A stretch of DNA of 10,927 nt from BOG-1155 sp050012495 (lineage in GTDB: Bacteria; Desulfobacterota; Syntrophorhabdia; Syntrophorhabdales; WCHB1-27): the NCBI GenBank assembly GCA_050012495.1, contig JBEKHB010000099.1, positions 1 through 10,927 on the forward strand, read 5' to 3'. The translations under genes and the position numbers were made by a program. Shown here one piece after another: positions 1 to 5,424 of this stretch. The notes under the pieces are model-generated. The model saw only the letters and a list, made by a program, of their open reading frames with translations. It searched no databases and was not told where the DNA came from. How positions within the stretch are numbered: the first letter of the stretch is position 1; the number at the start of each line of letters is the position of its first letter.

Positions 1-68
1 TACTGAAAAAGCTGGATTCCGGCTCCGGCAACCCCTGGATTCCGGCTTCCGCCGGAATGACGACAAAG
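1..68. repeat. Left arm of a 68-bp inverted repeat (REP-like GGATTCCGG/CCGGAATGACG)
   Basis: The reverse complement of this segment is found base for base at 10545-10635, except that the right copy carries one additional 23-bp unit (GGGTTGCCGGAGCCGGAATCCAG minus its last three bases is the readable core). Inside, TTCCGGCTTCCGCCGGAA forms a near-palindromic hairpin, and the block ends in AATGACGACAAAG. This is the type of small intergenic palindromic repeat that litters many proteobacterial genomes and gives spurious peptides with 'WIPAFAGMT'. A third, more diverged member sits at 2734-2761. The segment touches the window edge, so its left limit is unknown. Confidence 0.85.
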
Positions 69-194
69 AGATGGCTGCCGGGCCTGCCCCGGAAGGCTTG
101 AATCCGGGGCCGGAATGACGGCAAAGGGCCCTCAAACGATTTTTTCACACGTTCTACCCGGCCCATGTATCTCGGGGTCGCGCTGCGGAAAGGC
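69..194. other. Intergenic DNA with degenerate REP-like sequence
   Basis: No coding signal is convincing here. Around 98-126 is a degenerate version of the REP-like repeat (GAATCCGGGGCCGGAATGACGGCAAAG). At 139-155 is the 17-mer ATTTTTTCACACGTTCT, which recurs exactly, in the same orientation, at 10715-10731. In both places it follows a '...TGACG(G/A)CAAA' REP tail and is followed by C/G-rich sequence. It may be part of a longer dispersed repeat module. Confidence 0.5.
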
Positions 195-223
195 TTGACT
201 CCCGCGGGCCCTGGTGGTATAAA
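195..223 (+). promoter_or_regulatory. Sigma70-like promoter of the antiporter leader
   Basis: TTGACT (195-200) and TATAAA (218-223) are separated by exactly 17 bp, which is close to the ideal sigma70 spacing and consensus. Transcription would begin near 230, giving a 5' leader of about 135 nt before the GTG start at 367. The promoter lies just upstream of the structured leader and terminator, which fits a leader that controls transcription by attenuation. Assignment rests on sequence match only. Confidence 0.7.
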
Positions 224-250
224 TCATTCATAGCCATATGAGAGATTTCC

Positions 251-340
251 AAGGGTCCGGGGATTGCGCATCTCCGGAGTGCCGTGGGGATGGTCGGGCC
301 GCCACCCAAGCAACTGCTTTGGATGGCGGTTTTTCTTTTT
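251..340 (+). promoter_or_regulatory. Structured attenuator leader, candidate cation-sensing riboswitch (nhaA-I/Li+-type to be tested)
   Basis: The leader can fold into a short closing helix GGGT (253-256) with ACCC (304-307). It encloses a strong hairpin CCGGGGA/TCTCCGG (257-263 with 271-277, loop TTGCGCA) and a weaker CCG/CGG stem (282-284 with 295-297). The ACCC strand of the closing helix is also part of the 5' arm of the terminator that follows (299-307). The two folds are therefore mutually exclusive, the hallmark of an attenuating riboswitch. Known riboswitches in front of Na+/H+ antiporters include the nhaA-I and nhaA-II (Li+) and DUF1646 (Na+) classes. The GGAGTGCCG and GGGCCGCCACCC stretches remind me of nhaA-I, but I cannot confirm this without a covariance-model search. 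Alternatives are another ligand class or a protein-controlled attenuator. Confidence 0.5.
299..335 (+). terminator. Intrinsic terminator within the antiporter leader
   Basis: CCGCCACCC (299-307) pairs with GGATGGCGG (321-329) with one C-A mismatch. The stem is extended by AAGC/GCTT (308-311 with 316-319) around an AACT loop. It is followed directly by TTTTTCTTTTT (330-340), a textbook U-tract. It ends about 30 nt before the GTG start, downstream of a strong promoter, so it should regulate the antiporter rather than end an upstream transcript. Its 5' arm overlaps a competing helix in the leader. Confidence 0.75.
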
Positions 341-366
341 CCTCGTGATTTTGCAGAGGGCTCTCG

Positions 367-1563
367 GTGGATGTCTCCGGTTTTTTCCTGAAGCTTCTCA
401 TCATCCTGGTGGCCGCCAGGGCGGCGGCCGAGGTCTTCGCCTATCTTCGCCTCCCGACCGTGCTCGGCGAAGTTGCGGCGGGCGTTCTCATAGGCCCGAG
501 CCTTTTGAATGTCGTCCAGGTCGAGCCTGTATTCTACCTGCTCGCGGAGATGGGGATCCTCCTGCTCCTCTTTGAAGTAGGCATGGACACGGATGTAGCC
601 CAACTGGCAAAAACAGGCGGCGAATCTTCCCTCGTCGCCCTTACCGGCGTCATAGCGCCCGCCACCCTCACCTTCTGGGTCTCCCGGTATTGGTTGACGC
701 TCCCCTTTCTTACGTCTCTCTTCATCGCCGGGGCCCTCGTGGCGACGAGTATCGGCATTACCGTCCGGGTTCTCGCCGACCTCAAAATGGAGCGCACGCG
801 ATTCGCGCGGGTCGTACTGGGGGCGGCGGTCCTCGACGACGTGATCGGCGTCGTCATTCTGGCCATGCTGATCGATTACTCCCGCGTCAAAATGGTCCAC
901 TGGCTGCACGGCCTGAAAGAGTTCGTCTTCATACTGATTTTCCTGGTGGCGGCCCCCGTCATCACAAAACTCTTCGTCCCCCCCCTTGCGGCGGCAGCCG
1001 GGAGGAGCAAAAGTAAAGGGATCCTGCCGACCGCCGCAATTGCCCTCATTCTTGCCCTCGCGGTGGCCGCGGATTTGGTAGGGGCTCCCGCGATCATCGG
1101 CGCTTTGGCCGCGGGAATTGCCCTCGCGCGGAAGTTCTTCCTCCCCTTCGGTCCCTATGCGTACGGGCGCGGCAACGACCTGTCCGAACGGATCGAGGCG
1201 GGTATGAAACCCATAATCGGGCTCTTTGTTCCGGTCTTCTTTGTCATGGTGGGCGTTTCGATCAACTTCAGGGCCATCGACTTTTCCAACGGGCAGTTTT
1301 GGCTGATCACTGCGACACTGACGCCTCTGGCCATGATCGGGAAGGCAATGAGCGGCGTTTGGCTAAGGGGCGATTTCAAAACGAAGGTGCTGACGGGCAT
1401 ATCCATGATCCCCAGGGGGGAGGTGGGCCTGGTATTCGCGCAGGCGGGAAAAACAAGCGGCATCTTCGACGACGCGATCTATGCGGTCGTGGTGTTCACG
1501 GTTGTCCTCACCACCCTTGCGGCACCCCTGCTTCTCAAAGCGGTAGCCCGGAAAGACCGGTAA
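367..1563 (+). CDS. CPA2-family cation:proton antiporter (Na+/H+ or K+/H+)
   Basis: This 398-residue inner-membrane protein exchanges a monovalent cation for protons. It is almost entirely hydrophobic, with roughly 12-13 likely membrane segments. CPA2 (Kef/NapA-like) hallmarks are LPTVLGEVAAGVLIGPSLL (29-47), LLLFEVGMDTD (66-76) and ATSIGITVRVLADL (126-139). The ion-binding tandem aspartates are D157-D158 in AAVLDDVIG, followed by MIGKAMSG (323-330) and MIPRGEVGLVFA (347-358). The length is that of the bare transport domain: there is no C-terminal RCK/TrkA-N domain as in KefB/KefC. The GTG start is favoured because AGAGGG lies at 355-360, six bases upstream, and no in-frame ATG precedes the conserved first helix. 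It is monocistronic and preceded by an attenuator-like leader, suggesting expression tied to an ion or pH cue. DD-type members are usually electrogenic. Na+ versus K+ cannot be decided from sequence. Confidence 0.93.
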   Translation: MDVSGFFLKLLIILVAARAAAEVFAYLRLPTVLGEVAAGVLIGPSLLNVVQVEPVFYLLAEMGILLLLFEVGMDTDVAQLAKTGGESSLVALTGVIAPATLTFWVSRYWLTLPFLTSLFIAGALVATSIGITVRVLADLKMERTRFARVVLGAAVLDDVIGVVILAMLIDYSRVKMVHWLHGLKEFVFILIFLVAAPVITKLFVPPLAAAAGRSKSKGILPTAAIALILALAVAADLVGAPAIIGALAAGIALARKFFLPFGPYAYGRGNDLSERIEAGMKPIIGLFVPVFFVMVGVSINFRAIDFSNGQFWLITATLTPLAMIGKAMSGVWLRGDFKTKVLTGISMIPRGEVGLVFAQAGKTSGIFDDAIYAVVVFTVVLTTLAAPLLLKAVARKDR

Positions 1564-1591
1564 GGGGCGTGATACGAAAACGCCTCGGGGA

Positions 1592-1960
1592 CATAACATG
1601 CAAGGCCGTCTGTGCGTCCAGCTCCTTTTTGAGTGTCTCAGCCATGATCTTCGGCGCCTCAGGGTCATACAAAGGACCTCCGGGGCGGTCAAACCCGGAC
1701 AGGCCACCGAGGGGCACGGCTATTGCTCTCGGGCCCCTGGCCTCATTACAGAGTTTTGCCAGGGCGCGAGCCAGGATCTCTGCCTCCTTGTGGTCCGTAC
1801 GGGCCGTTGCTATGGCAGCGTTGTGATAATGGTACCGTCTGTTGGGAAAATGCTTTTCAGTCGTCGATAAAGGACCTGAAACAATGAAGTCCGTACATCC
1901 CGGAACCAAAAGGGTGGGGATGCCTCTTTGAAGCGCCGCCGATAGGCGATCCGGCCCGCC
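1592..1960 (-). pseudogene. UPF0261 / Tm-1-like ATP-binding domain protein remnant (both ends missing)
   Basis: The minus-strand reading frame contains a recognisable central to C-terminal stretch of the UPF0261 (Tm-1-like) family. It starts at GGPDRLSAALQRGIPTLLVPG and includes FPNRRYHYHNAAIATARTDHKEAE, split here as FPNRRYHYHN and ATARTDHKEAE, then PRAIAVPLGGLSGFD, PGGPLYDPEA and IMAETLKKEL. Full-length members have about 400 residues; only about 120 remain. Upstream of the conserved part the frame turns into proline/glycine-rich sequence (around 1961-2026) with no family likeness. Downstream it diverges after ALHVM, so the usual C-terminal DAHINDP-like strand is absent in all three minus frames. 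The open frame itself runs 1535-2026 and overlaps the antiporter 3' end tail-to-tail, as expected of decayed DNA. Function of the family is poorly defined; this copy is presumably dead. Confidence 0.75.
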
Positions 1961-2470
1961 GGGAGGACGGGGTCCGGGCGGGCGCCCTGGCGCCCACCCG
2001 ACCGGCAGGGAGGGAAGGGTGCACAAACAAGCGCAAAAATGGTCGCTTCCGGCGTTTTTTACTGCTTTTTACCCTCTTTTTACCCTTTTCAGCACGGATT
2101 GTTCACTCACCGTCTCACGACCCCTTTGCTGATTCCCTTCTCTCGCAAGCCCTCCGGGAGGGGGGTTTACGATTGTGTACGAAAGTTTACGGTTTCAGGG
2201 GGGGGAAGAAGATTAACGTGAATCGCGAAACCCGAAACGGGGGCAAAGAAAATTATAAATTATAAATTTGGGTTCGAAAACCACGACCGGAACCGGACAA
2301 GGGAATAGAACCCTTACCCGGAAACAGAAACTGTAAGCTCAGTTGTCAAAGAGCGGCGCGGCCTCTGGGACCTCTGATGCCGGCTGAAACGGGCCGGGCT
2401 GTGTCATCTCTTCAGGGCCTCTCACAATGACTGCCCGGTCTCTATAAGATTTTCTCAGTTTCCCGCTCTC
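1961..2470. other. Gene-free, low-complexity intergenic region
   Basis: I see no credible gene here. The left end (about 1965-2010) is very GC-rich with an internal GGGCGCCCTGGCGCCC palindrome, loosely resembling sequence beside the truncated hicB at about 4710-4745. At 2065-2086 CTTTTTACCCT occurs twice in exact tandem. GTTTACG occurs twice, 20 bp apart (2165-2171, 2185-2191). At about 2252-2268 is an AT-rich stretch ATTATAAATTATAAATTT. A 60-codon open frame at 2039-2221 lacks a ribosome binding site and has unprotein-like composition, so I do not call it. Confidence 0.5.
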
Positions 2471-2477
2471 CTGTCAA

Positions 2478-2542
2478 AGTGACAAGGAGGGGCGACAACC
2501 AGGAGTGACAAGGAGGCATGACAACCAGGAGTGACAAAAAGC
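2478..2542. repeat. 26-bp tandem direct repeat, two and a half units
   Basis: AGTGACAAGGAGG followed by (GG)CGACAACCAGG at 2478-2503 is repeated as AGTGACAAGGAGGCATGACAACCAGG (split: AGTGACAAGGAGG + CATGACAACCAGG) at 2504-2529. A third partial unit, AGTGACAAAAAGC, follows at 2530-2542. Units differ at three positions. The minus strand gives a repetitive pseudo-peptide in open frames, but base composition and lack of a start site argue against coding. It lies next to other dispersed repeats. Confidence 0.8.
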
Positions 2543-2570
2543 ATAGGCTCTTTTCTGATGCGAAGTTTCA

Positions 2571-2606
2571 AAGCATCTCTTTGCGGTTTTCTCGAAAAAT
2601 GACAAA
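2571..2606. repeat. Dispersed ~35-bp repeat, copy 1 (AAGCATCTCTT...AAAAATGACA)
   Basis: AAGCATCTCTT, a variable GC-containing core, TTTTCTC and AAAAATGACA are shared, in order and orientation, with 4672-4707. The second copy sits exactly where the hicB antitoxin loses its 5' end. The 'AATGACA' tail resembles the end of the REP-like family (AATGACG). Confidence 0.65.
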
Positions 2607-2733
2607 TAGGCGATGGAGAGCTGTCGAGGACTGCTTCCTGGAAGGCTGGATTTTCCTGGTATGAAACAGTGTTGCATGTTACAATTGGCAATTGAATCCC
2701 TTCGGGTACATTCCCCTCGGCTTGCCGCGAATT

Positions 2734-2761
2734 CGTCATACCGGCGAAAGCCGGTATCCAG
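2734..2761. repeat. REP-like palindrome, diverged member
   Basis: ATACCGGC (2738-2745) and GCCGGTAT (2750-2757) form a perfect 8-bp stem around a GAAA loop. It is preceded by CGTC and followed by CCAG, matching the CGTCATTCCGGC...GCCGGAATCCAG form at 10551-10577 with compensatory T-to-A changes on both arms. Compensation suggests that the hairpin, not the sequence, is conserved. Confidence 0.75.
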
Positions 2762-2840
2762 AAAATCCGACTGGACGTCCCCCTCGTTTCCCCTGCTTCC
2801 TGAAAGACAGTTTCTCTCCAGGCGCCTACCAATACCCTCT

Positions 2841-2983
2841 TTCTAGTGGAAAGCCTGAAAATAGTTGTTGTAATTTCCCGGCATTTCTCTGATAATTGAG
2901 CATAAGGAGATGGCAGCGGAAAGGCTGACAGCTTGGTCCGGGGAATGAGAACGTACAGAATAAAACAACGTCCCTACCGCCAC
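2841..2983 (+). repeat. Dispersed promoter-bearing repeat, copy A (upstream of methyltransferase)
   Basis: This copy shares AAAGCCTGAAA(A)TAGTTGTTGTAAT (written from 2850), a C/G-containing 17-bp spacer, GATAAT, AAGGAGATGGCAGCGGAAAG and GGGAATGAGAACGTACAG with copies at 8222-8313 (reverse strand) and 10804-10927. Identity among copies is about three quarters by eye, highest around the -35 region. The tail, AATAAAACAACGTCCCTACCGCC (2958-2980), continues into a motif shared with the 50-bp repeats at 5229 and 8351. No transposase or long terminal repeats accompany it. It is oriented toward the methyltransferase start at 3086. Confidence 0.75.
2868..2896 (+). promoter_or_regulatory. Sigma70-like promoter inside repeat copy A
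   Basis: TTGTAA (2868-2873), a 17-bp spacer and GATAAT (2891-2896) make a plausible sigma70 promoter whose geometry is identical in all three copies of the repeat. Transcription would start near 2904 and reach the methyltransferase after a leader of about 180 nt. No stronger promoter is evident closer to the gene. Confidence 0.55.
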
Positions 2984-3085
2984 CCATGTTGGCACGTTGT
3001 TCACTTCGGTGCGAGGTTCTCTCTGGAAGAGGAGCCATATTTATCGCGCGGACATATTAATTGTTAGACAAAAAAGGAGGCGACC

Positions 3086-3994
3086 ATGGCAACCATTTTT
3101 TGGACAGGGAAGCTCTCGCCAAAGACAAAATTGATGGCGAACTTTAGCAATGCGCTAGCCTGGATAACTGGTAACGCAAGAGATGTCGTGGCCATGAAGG
3201 AGCGTATTAAAAGGGGTTACGAAGGCGCCGTCACTGATGACGTCACTCGGTACGACGAAGTCGGATTGCAACACTTTACAAAGATTTCCAGAGCACTTCT
3301 TGAGGGCACGGATCTTCACGGGAAAGCAGTTCTGGATATAGGTTGTGGAACGGGCATTCTGTCCCTTCTTGCCCTGGAACAGGGTTGCGCTAATGTAGTT
3401 TGCGCGGATCTCTCAGAATACATGCTTAGTCAATGCAGGAAGAAAGCAAATACCTTGGGCTATGGCCCTGACAGAATAGATTTTCGGCAGCTTGATGCTG
3501 AGTCTTTGCCCTTCGAGAGCAACAGTTTCGATGCGGTCATCTCTGGAATGGTTTTGGGGTTCGTACCTAATCAAAAAAGTACCGTAGCTGAAATGGTCCG
3601 TGTCCTCAAGCCCGGAGGAGTGCTTGCTATTTCTACTCACGGCCCCACGTTTTACTACGAAGCTATTGAGGAGGCTTTTAGAGCCATTCCAAAGAGTTTA
3701 GCTTTAGGCTACCGGATAGAGTTCTGGCCTCGAAAGGAAAAAGAGATTTCGCGCATGTTTTCAGAGGCTGGTTTGATTGATGTCATGACTCGACAGATGA
3801 CTTGGAAGGAAAGCTTTGAGAACGGAGGTAGGGCTTACGATTACTTCGCTTCCACCTCAGCAATGTGGTGGTGTTCGAAATTTCCTCGGGAGAAAGTTGC
3901 ATCAGTCTCCCAGAAGATTAGAGCTGCTTTCGAACGCAAGCCCGTGACGCAAATCACCGCGGATATAATCCTTACGTACGGACGGAAACCTTAA
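3086..3994 (+). CDS. Class I SAM-dependent methyltransferase (Methyltransf_11/UbiE-like)
   Basis: This 302-residue soluble protein transfers a methyl group from S-adenosylmethionine to an unknown acceptor. The Rossmann-fold motifs are in order: VLDIGCGTG (82-90, motif I, SAM glycine loop), D108 at the end of strand 2 in VVCADLSEYM, LDAESLPF (136-143), FDAVISGMVLGF (148-159) and VLKPGGVLAIS (173-183). About 75 residues precede motif I, and about 110 follow the core with aromatic-rich helices (WWCSKF, FWPRKEKE), likely the substrate-binding region. The ATG at 3086 has an excellent AAAAAGGAGG six bases upstream, and no earlier in-frame start is needed. Its base composition is clearly less GC-rich than the antiporter, consistent with separate origin. 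The gene is alone, lying between repeat DNA and a toxin-antitoxin remnant, so context does not reveal the substrate; small-molecule, quinone or lipid acceptors are all possible. Confidence 0.88.
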   Translation: MATIFWTGKLSPKTKLMANFSNALAWITGNARDVVAMKERIKRGYEGAVTDDVTRYDEVGLQHFTKISRALLEGTDLHGKAVLDIGCGTGILSLLALEQGCANVVCADLSEYMLSQCRKKANTLGYGPDRIDFRQLDAESLPFESNSFDAVISGMVLGFVPNQKSTVAEMVRVLKPGGVLAISTHGPTFYYEAIEEAFRAIPKSLALGYRIEFWPRKEKEISRMFSEAGLIDVMTRQMTWKESFENGGRAYDYFASTSAMWWCSKFPREKVASVSQKIRAAFERKPVTQITADIILTYGRKP

Positions 3995-4295
3995 GACTGA
4001 CATGACTTAAAACGCTCATCAAATGGAAAATCAGTATTGGTGCGGCCCTTCATCGAATATGATCAGGCGCATAAAATAAGGAAAGATTTGTCTAACCATC
4101 GGATGAGCACTGACTGGAAAAGCTGACACGTTTTCATCGGGTTAACCGAAACGCTATACTCGATTTCAATCGCAAATCTTCTCATTATATAAAAACCCTA
4201 ACCGCACACTTTGTAGGTGAAAGAGAGAGCCATCCCGTAGGCATAGGAAGTACGCAAGGACCGGATGAACCAAAAGTGTTTTGTGGAGGGAGAAA
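3995..4295. other. Intergenic region after the methyltransferase
   Basis: No gene is supported. GTCTAAC followed by CATCGG lies at 4090-4102. TTTGTCTAAC (4087-4096) is the exact reverse complement of GTTAGACAAA (3063-3072), so a 10-bp inverted repeat brackets the methyltransferase. GGTTAACC is a palindrome at 4140-4147. The segment is AT-rich and has no clear intrinsic terminator. Confidence 0.45.
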
Positions 4296-4675
4296 TTATC
4301 TCTTGACAGCGTGCCCTCTAATCGGTGACCCTGATGACTCCGTTGCGCTGCGGATGCGGCCCGCCTCCGTCCTGATGGCGCTTACAGCCTCTCTGATGCC
4401 GTGCCGTTCGGAAAGCAACGATACCACATAAGTATTGAGGGAGACTTTCTCTTTCTCAGCCTCAACAGCAAGCCTCGCATGCAGTGTTTTGGGCATTCTA
4501 AGTCTGGTCTGACCGCTGTAAACTGTGGCCTTAGAAGGCTCAGGGAGTGCATCTCCCGCCTTCTTCATAGTTTCTATGAATGCCTCTCCCGCCTCCAATA
4601 GCTCGCGCGCGGCGTCTTCCTGGGTCTCACCGAATGCACTGAGCCCTTCCAGTTCCGGAACAGTTGACAACAAGC
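4296..4675 (-). pseudogene. hicB: HicB-family antitoxin, 5'-truncated, no hicA partner
   Basis: The frame carries most of a HicB antitoxin: STVPELEGLSAFGETQEDA (end of the first strands of the degenerate RNase H-like fold), then ARELLEAGEAFIETMKKAG, and after YSGQTRLRMPK a C-terminal ribbon-helix-helix DNA-binding domain (TLHARLAVEAEKEKVSLNTY, VVSLLSERHG). HicB normally neutralises the HicA mRNA interferase and represses its own operon. Complete relatives start with about 20 residues of first beta strand before 'ATVPELPG'. Here that part is replaced by a lysine/arginine-rich string encoded by a dispersed repeat (4672-4707). The open frame continues to a TTG at 4796 without a ribosome binding site, and no ATG exists before the middle of the domain. 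No HicA-like (double-stranded RNA-binding-fold) frame is present on either side. I regard it as decayed, although the DNA-binding domain itself is intact. Confidence 0.7.
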
Positions 4676-4707
4676 ATCTCTTCCGCTTTTTCTCAAAAAA
4701 ATGACAC
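4672..4707. repeat. Dispersed ~35-bp repeat, copy 2, at the hicB breakpoint
   Basis: AAGCATCTCTT, then CCGCTTTTTCTC and AAAAAAATGACA, aligns with 2571-2606 with few differences. The repeat begins at the codon where homology to HicB proteins stops. This makes it the probable agent or footprint of the truncation. Confidence 0.65.
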
Positions 4708-4928
4708 AAGCCAGGCCCCCTGGCGCGGGCGCCTCCAACCGGGACGAGTCCGAGAGTTTCTTCCTTATTTATTCCGGTATTTTCCTTGACGTACAAGGAT
4801 GCAAGTGGTAATGATTAACAGATGGCGGGACCGGTGAGGGAAAAGGCGGCGTGAAAGAGGTATCTGTCCCCTTTTTCTTTCCATGTCATTAGGTAACCTT
4901 AGTTATTTAGGTATGGTCGTCCCCCTGG

Positions 4929-5165
4929 TCCGCCCACGCGGAGAAGACGCTGCGAGAGGCTATTGTGGCTTTGTGCCGGGTGTGCTGGCTCGATCGGGAA
5001 GACGCTTTCCTCTTGGCAGCAGACCTCTCCCACGGGATCGGCTTGCACGCGATGGATGCGCTGATTCTTTCGGGCTTCCTGGCCGCTAAAGCCACCACGA
5101 TCTATACGACCGACGGCGACTTTGAAGCATATAAGAAGAAAGGCGTGCGGATCATCCGAATATGA
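4929..5165 (+). pseudogene. PIN-domain (VapC-like) C-terminal fragment
   Basis: The frame encodes AEKTLREAIVALCR, then DREDAFLLAADLSHGIGL and HAMDALILSGFLAAKATTIY, and ends with TTDGDFEAYKKKGVRIIRI. The 'MDALIL' aspartate and 'TTDGDF' aspartates match the third and fourth acidic positions of the PIN ribonuclease active site. The N-terminal half with the first Asp and the Glu is absent. An in-frame stop lies at 4908-4910, and the only starts (GTG 4911, GTG 4965) lack a ribosome binding site. The length of about 79 residues compares with about 130 for complete VapC toxins such as the one at 8599-8979. No antitoxin gene precedes it. It should be inactive. Confidence 0.68.
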
Positions 5166-5228
5166 AAGAAGGGTCCGGTGAGTCAGTGGGAAAGAGGCGA
5201 AAAACACCCGCACGGGCCTTCTCTTAAG

Positions 5229-5330
5229 CCACAAATGGCCGGGGGCATAACGAACGGATGAAACGTCCCTGCCGCCCCCACAAATGGCCACCAGCACAAC
5301 GCAACGAATGAAACAACCCCACCGCCCCTG
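5229..5330. repeat. ~50-bp tandem/dispersed GC-rich repeat, two units
   Basis: CCACAAATGGCC begins units at 5229 and 5278. ATGAAAC(G/A) with TCCCTGCCGCC or CCCCACCGCC follows in each (5259 onward, 5309 onward), giving a period of 49-50 bp. The block 5261-5326 is almost identical to 8351-8416, differing at about five positions. Part of the unit also forms the tail of the promoter-bearing repeat at 2958-2983. No coding sense is apparent on either strand. Confidence 0.8.
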
Positions 5331-5377
5331 ACCCCACATGCACCCCTTCCGGGGAGCGATAAAAGGTGCAGCAGTAG

Positions 5378-5407
5378 GAGGGCAGGGTTATGTTGTCACC
5401 TGCCCTC
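5378..5407 (-). terminator. Hairpin downstream of the amidase (weak terminator candidate)
   Basis: GAGGGCAGG (5378-5386) and CCTGCCCTC (5399-5407) are a perfect 9-bp inverted repeat with a 12-nt loop, 17 bp past the amidase stop codon. No U-tract follows on the amidase strand. It could be a Rho-independent terminator without a good tail, an mRNA-stabilising hairpin, or a chance palindrome. Confidence 0.4.
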
Positions 5408-5424
5408 AGGCGGTAGCTTTGTAC

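Noticed and set aside
154..909. A 251-codon open frame on the minus strand opposite the antiporter start
   Set aside because: It is antisense to a well-supported membrane protein, has unprotein-like repetitive charged composition, and crosses the promoter and terminator of the leader.
2039..2221. A 60-codon plus-strand open frame
   Set aside because: It has no ribosome binding site, lies in a pyrimidine-rich tract with an 11-bp tandem duplication, and has no recognisable domain.
2268..2285. GGGTTCGAAAACC, resembling a tRNA T-arm
   Set aside because: The stem is only four pairs with a four-base loop. No acceptor, D or anticodon arms can be formed around it.
2478..2542. Possible CRISPR array
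   Set aside because: The repeats are contiguous, with no unique spacers of constant length, and there are no cas genes in the window. The same applies to the 17-mer cluster at 8488-8554.
2455..2832. A 125-codon minus-strand open frame containing FWIPAFAGMT
   Set aside because: The peptide is the translation of the REP-like palindrome and the 26-bp tandem repeat. Such 'WIPAFAGMT' strings are a known artefact of intergenic repeats.
2904..2945. A short peptide MAAERLTAWSGE starting at the AGGAGATG in promoter repeat A
   Set aside because: AGGAG abuts the ATG with no spacing, copy C lacks the ATG, and the frames differ between copies, so it is not a conserved leader peptide.
4899..5339. A 146-codon minus-strand open frame across the PIN fragment and the 50-bp repeats
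   Set aside because: Half of it is antisense to the PIN fragment and the rest is translated repeat DNA. It has no start signal.
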